Counted from the stretch's first letter, positions 24,948 through 38,400 are shown. The stretch is 64,000 bases of DNA from JAJAZB01 sp964244295 (GCA_964244295.1 CAXTIG010000031.1:1-64000); one strand, 5' to 3'. Numbers and translations: made by a program. Notes: generated by a model not told the origin, from the sequence alone.

Positions 24948-25817
24948 ATGCGTCCTAACCGACTCGCCGTTCCGCACAGCGAAAGCCATTCCTTCGACCT
25001 CCGGCAGGAGCGCCTGCCGTATTTCAGCAATCCTTGGCATTTTCACCCCGAACTCGAATTAAATTTCGTCGTCAGCAGCACCGGCACGCGCTTCATCGGC
25101 AACCGGGTGGAGCGTTTCGGAGGTGGGGAAATCGTGTTGCTGGGGCCAAACCTGCCGCATTACTGGAAAAACGACGCGGCGTTTTACCACCCCGAAAGCC
25201 CCCAAGCGGCGGAGGCCATCGTGGTTCGGTTCGCGGATGATTTTGTCGGAAAACCCTTCCTGCACCTGCCCGAAAGCCGGGCGTTCCGGGATTTGCGCCA
25301 CCGGGCCAGTGGGGGGCTGCACCTGCTCGAACCCCTGCGGTCGGCGGTGGCCGAGCGGATGCAGGCCCTGCTGCTGCTCGAAGGCTGGGGGCAATTGCAC
25401 GCCTTGCTGGGCCTGCTGGGCCTGATTGCCGAGTCGGAGGCCGTCGAGGTGATTTCACCGGGTTATGTGCCCAGCCCGCTGCTGACCCGCCCCGACGAGC
25501 GCCTCAACCGGGTGATGGCCCACCTGATGGCGCACTTCACCGAACCCGTGTCGCTGGGCGCGGTGGCGAGTCTGGCCCACCTCAACGAAGCCGCGTTTTG
25601 CCGCTACTTCAAAACCCGCACCGGCCAAACCCTCACCCAGTTCGTGACCGACCTGCGCCTGCGCTACGCCGCCGATTTACTGCAAAAAGGCGAGGAGAGC
25701 GTCACGCAGGTGGGCTTTCAGGCCGGTTTTGAAAGTGTTTCGCACTTCATTCAGGTGTTCAAAAAAAAGCACGGGCAAACGCCGGTGGCGTACCGGCGGG
25801 AGCCGGGATTGACGTAA
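24948..25817 (+). CDS. AraC family transcriptional regulator
   Basis: 289 residues. An N-terminal cupin-like sensor (about 20-90) carries the sugar-sensor pattern HFHPELELNFV and GGGEIVLLGPNLPHYW. A C-terminal double helix-turn-helix (about 185-285) contains LGAVASLAHLNEAAFCRYFKTRTG and VTQVGFQAGFESVSHFIQVFKKKHG, ending TPVAYRRE. Divergent from the DUF1080/oxidoreductase/TIM-barrel operon with 260 bp between, so it is the obvious candidate regulator of that operon (inference). Confidence 0.94.
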   Translation: MRPNRLAVPHSESHSFDLRQERLPYFSNPWHFHPELELNFVVSSTGTRFIGNRVERFGGGEIVLLGPNLPHYWKNDAAFYHPESPQAAEAIVVRFADDFVGKPFLHLPESRAFRDLRHRASGGLHLLEPLRSAVAERMQALLLLEGWGQLHALLGLLGLIAESEAVEVISPGYVPSPLLTRPDERLNRVMAHLMAHFTEPVSLGAVASLAHLNEAAFCRYFKTRTGQTLTQFVTDLRLRYAADLLQKGEESVTQVGFQAGFESVSHFIQVFKKKHGQTPVAYRREPGLT

Positions 25818-25864
25818 GCTGGACTCAAAGGTGTTTTCTTCCGCTTTCGGAAAAAAAACAGGCC

Positions 25865-25968
25865 TGTCATCCCGACGTAGGAGGGATCTTGTTGGGGATA
25901 TCAGGTCGGTTACCAATAGCCAATGTTCTTGTTCACCCAACGAGATCCCTCCTGCGTCGGGATGACAA
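25865..25968. repeat. Inverted repeat, family A, copy 3
   Basis: TGTCATCCCGACGTAGGAGG and complement. It lies in the gap between the convergent AraC and giant adhesin genes. Confidence 0.88.
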
Positions 25969-26001
25969 CAGGATGCCCAAACTGACAACCAGGAAAACAC
26001 A

Positions 26002-26034
26002 GAAAAACCGCCTCGTAAAACGAAGCGGCTTTCT
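26002..26034. terminator. Hairpin terminator candidate between convergent genes
   Basis: AAAAACCGCCTCG pairs with CGAAGCGGCTTT around AAAA (one mismatch). A-rich and T-rich flanks suit both directions. Confidence 0.55.
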
Positions 26035-26083
26035 CGGTCACCCTATCACCCCTCCCCGAAAGAAGAGGGGATGCTTTTGGGAG

Positions 26084-26177
26084 AGTAGAGAGGATAGCGT
26101 AGAGAGAATAGAGAAATGCACCGTGGCGGCGAGCCGCCTGTCTTTTCTCTATCCTCTTTCCACTATCCACTATCCTC
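26084..26177. repeat. Imperfect inverted repeat abutting the giant gene stop
   Basis: GAGAGGATAGCGTAGAGAGA-type sequence pairs with TCTCTATCCTCTTTCC... and is tandemly iterated (ACTATCC twice). An inner hairpin GGCGGCGAGCCGCC lies near 26124. Possible terminator for the giant gene. Confidence 0.65.
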
Positions 26178-26460
26178 TCATCGCATTATCGTCAGATACT
26201 GCGCCAACCGGCGGCCGTCGCTGAGCTGCACCACGTAGTAGTAGGTGCCGTCGGGGAGGTTCGCGCCGAAGGCGGCACCCCGGTTCGATTTGCCGTCCCA
26301 GTCGTTCTGGTAGTCTTCGCTGCCGTACACCAGTTGGCCCCAGCGGTTGAAGATTTGCAGGTGCAGGATGGTGCCCGCCGGGTGACGAATCACGTAGCGG
26401 TCGTTGACGCCGTCGCCGTTGGGCGAGAAGCCTTCGGGGATGAACAGCGCCCCGTCGTTG
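26178..26460 (-). other. T9SS type B (CHU_C) sorting domain of the giant adhesin
   Basis: The last ~94 residues match the gliding-motility-associated C-terminal domain: FSPNGDGVND, IFNRWGQLVY, W-D-G-K and GTYYYVV. This is the signal for outer-membrane export by the T9SS. Confidence 0.93.
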
Positions 26461-29400
26461 CCGGGCAGGGTTAGTTCGGTGGCCCGGTCTTCGCCGGGGT
26501 CAGAGGCCGAACCGCTCGAATCGGGGTCGGTCACGAAGCCGCTCATCGAAGCGTCGCTGAAGACCCGCAGGCTGTCGTCGCCGTAGGCCGAAGCCAGGGC
26601 CGAGTTGAGGAAGGTCACGGCGGCGCTGCTGTCGTTGCGGACGTTCACCACGAAACTCAGCGTGGCTTTTGCTTTCGCGGGCAGGCCGTTGCCTTCACCC
26701 AGCAGGCGGGTGTCGGTGGTGCCGTTGAAATCCGGGTTCACCGTCAGGCCCACCGGGCCGCTCACTTCGGGACCGCGAACCAGTCGGAAGGCCGCGTGGC
26801 CGAAGGCCGCCGTCAGCGAATCGCTCACCTGGGCTTGTTTCAGGGCGTACTCACTCAGGTTTTCGAGCGTCAGCGCGTAGGTCACGTCGTAGCTGCCATC
26901 GGCTTGTTTCAGCGTATCCGTCACGGCCATCGCGAGGCCCAGCGCCCCCCGGAAGGGCAGCGTGTTGAGCGTCACCGGCGTGGGCTGGCTGTTGTTGCCG
27001 GGGTCGCCGTCGGCGTCGGGGTCGATGTCGGTCCCGTCGGTCGAGGCGTCGGTCAGCAGGGCGTTGTCTTTGCCCCGCGCCGAGCCGTAGGCCGTGTTGG
27101 TGAAGGTCGTCGCCGAGCAGAACCGGAAGTTGACTTTCACCGAGAAACTAATCGTGTGGCTCGCGCCGGGGGCCAGTTTGCTCGAAGCCGCCACCAGCAG
27201 CAGCGTATCGGCGTTGCGACCCGTGAACCCGGAGTTGGGCGTGAGCGTGCCGTTGGTCGAAACCGGGATGACCGGGTCGAGAATCAACGCCCCGTAGCCG
27301 AACGTCCGCCAGAGGTTGTCGCTCACCTGCACCTGCCGGAGCGTGTCACTGCCCAGGTTGCGGGCCGTTATCACGTAGGCGATGCGGTAAATGCCGTCCT
27401 CCACTTTTTCGACCGAAGCCACGCGCTTGCTCAAACCGAGGCGTTGGCTCGGCGGCTGGCAGGTCGGGTCTACCGTGACCAGCACCGAGTCGCAGGTGAT
27501 GGCCGGGCAGGTGCCGACTTGACAGGCAGCGGTGTAGTAGGTGGTCACGGTCGGTTTCACCGTGATGCTCGCGCCCATCCGGGGCGGTACCGTGTTCCAG
27601 GTAATCACGCCCTGGCAGCCGCTGGCGGTCAGCGTGGTGCTGTCGCCGAGGCAGATGCGCGGTTTGCTCACCGTAATCGTGGGCTTGCTCGGCACCACGA
27701 CCGTCACCGTGAAGGCCACCGAGGTGATGGGCGGACAAGTGCCCACGCCGCTGCACGTGGCCGTGTAGCTGGTGGTGGCAATCGGTGTGACTGTGATGCT
27801 CGCGCCGGTTTGTACGGGGTTGGTGTTCCAGGTCACGGTGCCGAGGCAACCCGTGGCCGTGAGCACGACCGACTGCCCGTAGCAGATGGTCGGTTGCTGG
27901 CAGGAAATCACCGGCACCGGCGGACAGGCCACTTTCACCGTCGCCCGGCCTACGTTGTTGGTCGTGTCCGGGTCGGGCGTGGTGCTGGTTGCTCTGGCGA
28001 TGTTCTCGATGTCGCCCGAACCCGTTACCGTGGCGCGGAAGAAAATCGTGGTCGCGTTGCCGTTGACCAGGCTGTCCAGATTCACCGTGAGCACGTTGCC
28101 GCTGCGAACGATGTTCGCGTCGCCGTCGAGGTAGGTCAATCCGGCGGGCAGCGCGTCGCGGACTTGAATGCCGCGCGCCGTGGTCGGGCCGTTGTTGGTC
28201 AGCGTCAGCGTGTAGGCGACGGTCTGGCCGACGGCGGCGGTGCCGGGGCTGACGGTTTTGGTCAGCACCAGGTCGGCTTTTTGACCGACGACGGTGATGC
28301 TGGAGGCATCATCCTCGCCGTTGTCGAAGCCGTTGCCCGGCTTGCTGTCGGGGTCGTACTCGAACACGTCCGCTACTTGCGCTTTGTTTAGAATCGGAAC
28401 GCCTGCCGTGGTGACTTTCGCCACGAAGCTGAACGTTTTGCTGCCGCCCGCCGCAATCTGGGCCACGCCGCCGTAGAGCGAATCCCCGGCGAAGGTCAGG
28501 TCGGGCGAGGAGACGAATTGCAGCCCGGCGGGGAGTTTGTCCACCACCTTCACGAAGCGGGCGGCGGCGGGACCGGCGTTCGAGACGACCAGGCGGTAGG
28601 TCACGTTGCTGCCCACGTTGGGTTGTTTGTTGCTCACGAGTTTCCGCAAACTCAGGTCGGACACGGGGCCATTGAGGTCGGTGCTGTCGGCGTCGTCTTC
28701 AAAATTGCCGTAGCCGTTGCCAGGCTGGCTGTCCGGGTCGTACTCGCGGGCTTCGGCCACTTCGGCGAAGTTGACGATGCGCTGCGCGGTTTTGACGCGG
28801 GTTTTAAACGTCAGCACCGTCGTGGTGCCCGGCAGAATCGAATCCAGCCGCGCCACGAGTAAGCCGCCGGTGAGTTCAAAGTCGTTGGACGACAGGAACT
28901 GCAAGCCCGTCGGCAGCGGGTCGCGCACCAGCACGTCGTGGGCGGTATTCGGCCCGGCGTTGGTCACGCGGATGCTCCAGTTGACGTTGGTGCCCACGAG
29001 CGGCTGGCGGTTGTCCACCACCTTGACGAGGCTGAGGTCGGCCACGCCGCAGTTGACGGACACGCTGGCTTCGTCGTTTTCGCCGTTGTCGGTGCCGTTA
29101 CCCGGCGTCGAGTTCGGGTCGGCCACGTCCGAGCCGGTGATTTCGGCGCGGTTGGTGAGGCAGCCGCCTTTGGTCAGTTTGGCGGTAAACCGCAGCGTGT
29201 CGCTTTCGCCCGGCGCGAGGCTCGCGATTTCGGCGGTCACGGTGCCTTTGTTGTTCACAAAATCATCCCCGTCTTCAAACAGCAGCCCGGCGGGCAACAC
29301 GTCTTTCAGGGTCACGTTGTTCGCGGTGGCGGGTCCGGCGTTTTTCACGATAATCGAGAAAGTCAGCGTTTCGCCCACGGCGGCCTGGTGCTTGTCCACC

Positions 29401-32400
29401 AGTTTCTGGAGACTCAAATCCGCCGAGCGGACGCAGACCTGTACGCTGTCCGTGTCGTCCTGCCGGGGGTTGAAGCCGTTCCCTGGCTGGCTGTCCGGGT
29501 CGTACTCGGTCACCCGCAGGATTTCGGCCCGGTTGAGCAGGCAGCCCGTCTTGGTCACTTTCACGCGGTAAATCAGCTTCAGGCTGTCCCCGGCGGGCAG
29601 GTCGAGCGGAGCCGGGTTGCGCAGCACGCCGCTGGCGTGGTTGAAGTCGAGACTTTCGATGAATTTCAGGCCATCGGGCAGCAGGTCGCGCACCACGATG
29701 TTGGTCGCTTCGTCGGGGCCTTTGTTCACCACCGTAATCGTGAAGTCGAGCCTATCACCCAAATCCGGCGTCTGGTCGCTCACCGTTTTGCGCAGTTCGA
29801 GGTCGGCTTGCTTGCCGTTCACCACCACGCCGCCTTCGTCGTCTTCCCCGTTTTCGACGCCGTTACCGGGCGTGCTGTCGGGGTCGTACTGGTCGGCTTT
29901 GCTCACTTCGGCGCGGTTGATGACCATGCCGTTGGTCAGCAGACGGGCCACGAAAGTCAGCGGCACGTCCTGGGCGGGGGTGATGCGGTTGATTTTCGCC
30001 GTCAACACGTTGCCCACGAGGGTAAAGTCGTCGGACGACACGAATTGCAGCCCGGCGGGTAGCACGTCTTTCACCTCCACGTTGGTGGCCGGGTCGGGGC
30101 CGGAGTTGGTCACGGTCACGGTGTAGGTGACGGTCGTGCCTTTGGCCGCCTGGTTGTGGTCCACCGTTTTGCGCAGGCTCAGGTCGGATACCGAGGGCAT
30201 CAGGTGGGCGTCGCTGGCGTCGTCTTCGCCGTTTTCGGTGCCGTTATTGGGCTGCGAATCGGGGTCGAACTGGTCGGCCTGGCTGATTTCCGCTTTGTTG
30301 AAAATCGTCCCGGCGATGAGGTCGCCGCCCAGACCGTTCACCCTGGTTTTGATGTACAGTTTCACCGACTGACCCACTTTGATGCTGTCAATCAGGCGGC
30401 TGGTCGCCACGTTGCCGACCGGCGGGGTCGGGAAATCCGGCGTGGCGACGTACTCCAGGCCGTTGGGCAGGAAGTCTTTCACCCGGATGTTGGTCGCCGT
30501 GGCCGGGCCGCTGTTGCGCACCTCCAACTGGAAGGGCACGATGTCGCCCAGCACCGGCATGGAGGCGTAGCCGTACACGGTTTTGGTCAGACTCAAATCT
30601 GCCTGTTCGCCGTTGAGCACCACGATGCCGATGTCGTCCTGGCCGTCTTTGGTGCCGGTGTTCGGCTGGCTGTCCACGTCGCGCTGGTCAGCAGCGACGA
30701 TTTCGGCTTTGTTCACGATCCGGCCCGGCAGCGTCACTTTGGCCCGGAGGCGCAGCGTGTCGGTTTTTCCGGGCAAAATCTGCGGAATCGTGTCGCTGAA
30801 CAGCACCCCACCGAGTTCGGCGAAGTCGGTCGAGGCCACGAACAGCAGGCCAGCGGGCAGGATGTCTTTCACCACCACGTGGGTGGCGGTGTCCGGCCCG
30901 GCGTTGGCAACGACGAAACTGAACGTCACGGTTTCACCCACGTTCGGGGCGAGTTTGGAAGCGAGTTTTTGCAAACTCAAATCCACCGTCTGCACCCGGA
31001 TGGTGGCCGTGTCGCGGTCGTTGCCGGGGTCGGTGTCGTTCTGGTCGAGGCCCGTGATGCGGACGATGTTCGGAATCACGCCGGTCTTCGTCACGTTGGC
31101 GATGAACGTAAACGTCGCGCCCGAACCCACGCCCAACCGGCCAATCGTGGCCGTGAGCGTGCCGCCGGTATTCGTCAGGTCGTCGGAGTAGACGAATTTC
31201 AACCCGACGGGCAGCACGTCGCGAATCTGGACGTTAGTCGCGTCGGCGGGGCCGTTGTTGGTCACGTCGAGCGTGTAGGTCACTTCGTCACCCAGGTTAG
31301 GCGTGGGGTTAGAAACCGTTTTCACGATCTGCAAGTCCACCAGTTCACCGCCCAGAATCGCTTTCGCTTCGTCGTCTTCGCCGTTGTCCACGCCGTTGCC
31401 GGGGCGGCTATCCGGGTCTTCCTGGTCGGAGGCCGCGATTTGGGCTTTGTTGACGATGACCGTGTCTTTCAGCACAATCGCCTTGAAGGTCAGCGTCCGC
31501 TGATCCCCGGCTTGCAGGAAACCGATGCTCGCCGAGAGCGTTCCGGCGGTATTCGTAAAGTCGTCCGACTTGCTGAATTTCAGGTAAGCGGGCAGCACGT
31601 CTTCCACGCGGATGTTCGTCGCGGCGTCGGGGCCGTCGTTGGTCACGGTCAGCGAGTAGGTCACTTCGCTGTCTTTCAGCGCCTTGCCGGGGTTCACGGT
31701 TTTCCGCAAACTCAGGTCGGCCACGGCGCTCACGATGTTCACGCTGTCCTGGTCGTCTTCGCCGTTGTCGAACCCGTTGTTCGGCTCCGAATCCGGGTCG
31801 AACTGGTCGGCGGCCACCACCTGGGCGAAGTTGGTCACCAGCCCTTTCCGGGTCAGGCGAACCTTGAACTGCGCCCGGCGGGTTTCGCCGGTTGGGATGG
31901 CGGGCAGGCTGGCGGTCAGCACGCTCCCGCTCACGCTGAAGTCGATGGGGTTGACGAGTTGCAGCCCGGCGGGCAGCACGTCGCGCACCCGCACCCCGGT
32001 GGCCGGGTTCGGCCCGGCGTTGTACACCTCCACGGTGTAGGTGAGCGTGTCGAAGACGTTGGGAGCGGGCGGCTGAGCCTGGCCGTTGCTGACGTATTTA
32101 CGCAGACTCAAATCGGCCTGTTGCCCGCCAATGGTCGCGGCGGCTTCGTCGTCTTCGCCGTTTTTCAGGCCGTTGCCGGGGTCGCTGTCACCGTCGAGTT
32201 GGTCGGCTTTGAAAATCTCGGCGCGGTTCACAATCGTGCCGGACTGGCCCACGCGGGCCACGAAAGTCAGGACGGTGCTGCCCCCCGCCGGTACGCCGAC
32301 GGCGTTGCTCAACAAAATTCCACTCGGGCCTTCGATGAAATCAGTCGAGGAAACGAAGCTCAAGCCCAGCGGCAGCGGGTCGCGAACCACCACGCCGGTG

Positions 32401-35400
32401 GCCGCATCCGGCCCGGCGTTGCTCACCCGGAGCGTGTAGGTCACCGTGTCGCCCACGATGGGCGTGGGGCGGCTCACCAACTTGGCGAGACTGAGGTCGG
32501 CTCCGCGCACCCGCACTGCCACCGAATCCTGGTCGTTTTCTTCGGGGTCCGTGTTGCCGGGGGTGCTGTCGCGGTCGGGCGTGTCGCTGGTCGCAATTTC
32601 TGCGGTGTTTACAATCGTTCCGGTACCCGTTACGCGGGCCTGGAAGCTAAACGACTGGCTGGCACCGGGGGCGAGCGCACCCACCGTACCGGTGAGCGTG
32701 CCGCCGAAGTTGAACAGGCTGGCGCTGCTGACGAACTCGATGCCGTCCGGCAGGGCGTCCCGCACGGTGGCGGTGCCGATGGCGTCGGGGCCGTCGTTGG
32801 TCACGGTCAGCGTGTAGGTCACGACCTGGCCGGGGTTGACGAGGCTATCCGAAATCGTCTTGGCGAGGCGCAGGTCGGCCAGCCGTCCGAAGACGCTCAC
32901 CGAATCCTGGTTGTTGGTCAAATCCGCATCCACCTGGTCGAGGTCGGTCACGCGGGCCACGTTGAGCACGGCACCGGGGGTGGTGATGTCGGCGATGAAA
33001 CTGAGCACGTTGTAAGTGCCCGCCGCGATGGCCGGGATGACGCGGGTGAGCGTGTCGCCGTTGGCGGTAAAGTCACCGGGGTTCACCAGCGTCAGACCCG
33101 CCGGGAGGATGTCCCGCACCACCACGTTGGTGGCGAGGTCGGGTCCCTGGTTGGTCACGCGGATGCGGTAGGTAATCCGGTTGCCGGTCGGCACGCTGGG
33201 TGCCCCGTCGTAGGTTTTGAGCAAACTCAAATCCGAACGTTGCAGGCGCACCGTGACGCTGTCTTCGTCGTCCTGCCCAAAGGGGTAGCCGTTGGCTGGC
33301 TGCGAATCGGGGTCGAACTCAGCGGCGGAGACCACTTCGGCGAAGTTGGTAATGTTCCCATCGTCGCGCCGGGCCACGCGGGCCAGCACGGTCAGCGTCG
33401 CGCTCTGGGTGGGAGCGAGGCTGCCCACGTTGCCGGTCAGCACGTTGCCGCTGGCGATGAAATTGGCCGAGGAAACAAAATCGAGCGCGGCGGGAAGCCG
33501 ATCACGCACGGCCACGGCGGTGGCGGTGTCCGGCCCGGCGTTGCGCACGGTAATCGTGTAGCGCAGCGTGTCGCCGAGGTTCGGGCGGAGGTTGTTCACC
33601 GCTTTCGTCAGGCTCAGGTCGATTTGCCGCCCGTTGAGCATTACGCCGCCTTCGTCGTCTTCACCCGTCGTGGTGCCGTTGCCGGGGTTGCTGTCGGGGT
33701 CGAACTCGGTGGCGCGGTACACTTCGGCGCGGTTGATAATCGAACCCGGCTGGGTCACGGTGGCGATGAAGCTCAGGCTCAGGCTGTCGCCCGCCGGAAT
33801 CGTTGCGGCACTGGTACTGGTCAGGATGCCGAGGACGTTGCTGAAATTGGTCGAACTCACGAAACTCAGCCCGGCGGGCAGCGCATCGCGGACGATGACG
33901 CCCGTGGCCGAATCCGGCCCGGCGTTTTTCACCTGAATGGTAAACGTCACGGCCTGGCCCACGGTCGGGAAGCGGTTGTTCACCGTTTTCCGCAAACTCA
34001 GGTCGATGGCCCGGTCAAGAATCACCGTCACCGAGTCCTGGTTGTTGGTCAGAATCGGGTCGAACTGGTCGGCGGCGTTAATCGCCACGCGGTTGGTGCG
34101 CGGCAGGCGGGGCGCGTTGTCGAAGCGGGCCGTGACCGTGAAGTCACGGGTATCGCCCGGTTGCAGCGTCGCCACGAAGCCGGTCAGGGTCTGGTCGGAG
34201 GCCGAAAGATCGGGGCTGCTGTCGAAGGTCAGGCCCAGGGGCAACTGGTCGGTGATGGTCACGTTGGTCGCCACGTCCGGCCCGTTGTTGCGCAGGCGGA
34301 GCGTGTAGGTCAGCGTTCCCCCCACGCGGTAGGGGCCGGGCGAGACCAGTTTCTGGATGCTCAGTTCGGCCACCTGGGTACGCACCGAGGCGGAATCCGT
34401 GTCGTTTTCCCCGTTCAAATACCCGTTGCCGGGTGTGCTGTTCGGGTCTTTTTCATTGGCAAAAGCCACCTGCGCCACGTTCACAAACGTACCGGGACCG
34501 GTCACGCGGGCGGTCAGCGTCAGCGTGCGGCTCTGGCCGACGGGGATGCTGTCAATCGCGCTGGAAAGCAGGCTCCCGCCGCTGGGCGCGAAGCTCGACG
34601 AGGCCACGAACACCAGCCCGGTGGGCAGCGAATCGCGGACGGTCACGCCGGTGGCGGTGGCGGGGCCGTTGTTGCGCACTTCCACCCGGAACTGCACCGT
34701 ATCACCCACGTTGGGGCGGGGTTGGTCGACGGTTTTGGTCAAACTCAACTCAGCCAGGACGCCGCCGGTGGTGGCCGAAGCCTCGTCGTCTTCGCCCGTT
34801 TTCGGGCCGTTGTTCGGCTGCGAATCGGGGTCGGCCTGGTCGGAACTGACCACCTGGGCGCGGTTGGTGATCGTGCCCGGCTGGGTCACGCGGGCCACGA
34901 AGCGTAGCGTTTGCGAGCCGTTCGGGAGTACCGTGACGGGGTTGCTGCGGAGTGCCCCGGCGTTGTTTACAAAATCAGTGGAGGAAACGAAAGCCAGCCC
35001 GGCGGGCAGCACGTCGCCCACGCGCACCGCCGTGGCGGTGTCGGGTCCGGCGTTCGAGACGGTCAGCGCGAAGGTCAGCGTATCACCCACGTTCACGGCA
35101 GAGCGGCTCGCGATTTTGAGCAAACTCAGGTCGGCGATGCGCGGCACCACGGTGAGCGAGTCGTCGTCGTCTTCGCCCCCGTCGGGGCCGTTGCCGGGCG
35201 TGCTGTCGTCGTCAAATTCGTTCGCCTTGGAAATCTCGACGCGGTTGGTCTGCGGCGTGAATTGCGTCACGCGGGCCTGGTAAGTCCGGCTCACACTCCC
35301 GCCTTCGGGAATGGCCGGGTAGGGGGCCACGAGCGTGCCACTTTCGTTGACGAAGAAATCACTCCGCACGAATTCCAGGCCGGGCGGCAGCAGATCGCGC

Positions 35401-38400
35401 ACTTCCGAGCCGGTGGAGCCATTCGGACCGTCGTTCGTGACCGTCACCGTGTAGGTGAGCGTGTCGCCCAGGTTCGGGCGCAAATTGTTCACGGTTTTGG
35501 CGATGCTCAGGTCGGCCCCGCGCCCGTTCACGGTCACGCTGTCCTGGTTGTTGGGCAGAATGGGGTCGAACTCCCGGCCCCGTACCGTTACGACGTTGGT
35601 AATCGGGAAGAGGCTGTCCACGCGGGCGGTGAAGGTCAGCGTGCGCGGCACGGCCACGGCGAGCGTCGGGATGGTGGCGGTGAGGAGGCCCGCGCTGAAG
35701 CTCAGGTCGGTCGAGCCGCCGAAGGTCAGCCCGGCGGGCAGCGAATCGCGCACCACCACGTTGGTGGCGACGTCCGGCCCCTGGTTGGTGACCGTGAGCG
35801 TGTAGGTCACGACGGTGCCCAGGCTGGGGGCCAGGTCGCTGACGATTTTCCGGACGCTCAACTCAGCGGCGCGGACCACGACCCGAACCGAATCGTTGTC
35901 GTCCTGGTCGATGGTGCTGCCGTTACCCGGCTGACTGTCGGGGTCGAACTGGTCGGCGGCACTCACTTCGGCCCCGTTCACCGTTGCGCCGGGGGCGGTA
36001 ATCTTCGCCCGAAGCGTGAGGTTGACGGTCTGGCCCACGCCCAGGCTCGGCACGAGGGCGGTCAGCGTCTGGCCCGCCGCCGTGAAGTTGGGGCTGGAAA
36101 CGAAGCTCAGGCTGGCGGGCAGCACATCGCGGACGGCCACGTTGGTGGCGGTATTCGGCCCGGCATTCGTGACCGAAATCGTGTAGGTGAGCGTGTCGGC
36201 CAGGTCGGGCGTGGCGTCGTTGACGGTTTTCACCAGACTCAAATCCGCCTGCTGGCCGTTCAGCATCACGCTCCCCACGTCGTCCTGCCCGTCTTCGGTG
36301 CCCGAATTGGGTTGCGAATCCGGGTCGAACTGGTCGCTGGCGCTGACCTGGGCTTTGTTGATAATCGGCCCCCCAATGGATATTGCGTTGGCCGTCACGC
36401 GGGCCTGGAAGGTCAGGGCCACGTTGCCGCCCGAAGCGAGGCTGGGGATGACGTTGCTTTGCAGCACGCCCAGCGGGTTTTCCACAAAATTTGAACTGGA
36501 AACGAAGGTCAACCCGGCGGGCAGCACGTCGCGAACCCGCACGTTGGTGGCCGCATCCGGCCCGGCGTTGCTGACGGTGAGCGTGAAGGTGACCACGTCG
36601 TTCACGTTGGGCGAGGCGTTCGAGACGGTTTTTGCCAAACTCAAATCGGCGCGGCGCGGCCGCACGGTGGCGGTGCTGTCGTCGTCCTGGTTGGTGGTCG
36701 TCACGTTGCCCGGTTGCGAGTCGGGGTCGAAGGTGCTGGCCTTGCTTACTTCGGCCACGTTGGTGACCGAGGGCGCGTAGGCGTTGAGGCGGGCGCGGTA
36801 GCTGAACGTCAGGCTGTTGCCCGCCGCGAGGCTGTCCACCTGGGTGGTAATCGTGCCGCCGGAGTGGGCCAGGCCGCTGCCGCCGTCGATGAACGTGAGT
36901 TGGGCGGGCAGCACGTCGCGGAGTTCAAAGGCCTGGGCGTTGTCCGGCCCGGCGTTGGAGACGATGAGCGTGTAGGTCAGCGTATCGCCCACGTTCGGGG
37001 TCTGGTTCGAGACCAGTTTCACCAAACTCAAATCGGCGATGCGCCCGCCCACGCTGGCCGTGTCGGAGTTGTTGGTCAAATCGGGGTCGAACTCCGTTGC
37101 GCCGGTGACGGAGGCCCGGTTGACGATGAGGCCCGACGAATCCACTTTCGCGAAGAACCGCAGCGTCACGTTCGTGCCCGCCGCGATGGCCGGGATGGTC
37201 GTGCTCAGCGTGTTGCCGACGACGCTCGTAAAATCACCCGGATTGACCAGCGAAAGGCCCGCCGGGAGCGCGTCCTGCACCTGCACGTTGGTGGCGGTGC
37301 TCGGCCCGGCGTTGGTGACCCGCACCCGGAAGGTGACGAGGCTGCCCACGTTGACGTTCTGCGGGGCGTCCACCGATTTGTCGAGGCTCAGGTCGGCCTG
37401 TTTCACCGTGATCGGTACGGTGTCGTTGTCGTCCTGGTCCAGCACGTTGGCATTGCCCGGCTGACTGTCGGGGTCGAACTGGTCGGCGGCGAAGATTTCC
37501 GCCCCGTTCACAATCGTCCCAACCACGTTGGGCGCGGCGATAAACGTGAGGCTCACCGTGTTGCCCGCCGCGAGGCTGGGAATGGTTTGCGTGAGTACGC
37601 TACCGGCTACGGCGAACCCGTTGGGGTTCACCAGCGTCAGGCTGGCGGGCAGGACGTCGCGCACTTGCACGTTGGTGGCCGTGTTCGGCCCGGCGTTGGT
37701 GACCTGAATCGTGTACGTGACCGGCTGGTTGAGGTTGGGCGTGGCATTGGAGACGGTTTTCACCAAACTCAAATCCGCCTGCTGCCCCCCGATTTGTACA
37801 CCGTTCTGGTCGTCTTCGCCGTTGCTGGTGCCGTTGCCGGGGGTGCTGGTCGGGTCGAAGGGATCCAAGGTCGCTACTTCGGCACGGTTCACAATCGGCC
37901 CCGGCTGCGTGACCAGCGCCACGAAGGTGAGGTTGACGAACCCACCCGGTGCGATCACGACGGGACTGGTGCTCGTGAGCAACCCGGCGTTGTTGCTGAA
38001 ATCGGCGCTCGAACTGAATTGCAGACCCGCCGGGAGTTGGTCGCGGACGGTCACGTTGGTGGCCGAGTCCGGCCCGAAGTTCTGCACCCGAATCGTGTAG
38101 GTGATCAGGGCACCCACGTTGGGGGTAATCGTGGAAACGAGTTTGGTCAACCGCAAATCCGCCGCGCGGGGCAGGATGCGCACGCTGTCGGCATCGTCTT
38201 CGCCGTTGAAACCGTTGCCCGGATTAGAGTCGGGGTCGAACTGGTCGGAAGTCGTCACCTGGGCGCGGTTGTACACGCTGTCGGTGCGCAGGACCTTCGC
38301 CGTGAACGTGAACAGGGCCGAGCCGTTGACGGGAATGGCGACCGGCCCGCCCGTGAGCAGGCTACCGGCCTGCGCAAGTGTGGCGCTGCTGACGAACTGG

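Noticed and set aside
30156..34907. Very long open frame (1,583 codons) on the + strand inside the adhesin gene, with others at 42093, 36714, 47757 and 8389
   Set aside because: Antisense to strongly supported coding sequence. The high GC and the repeat period leave few stops on the other strand. The predicted proteins are low-complexity (rich in V, G, A, H, R) with no recognisable domain.
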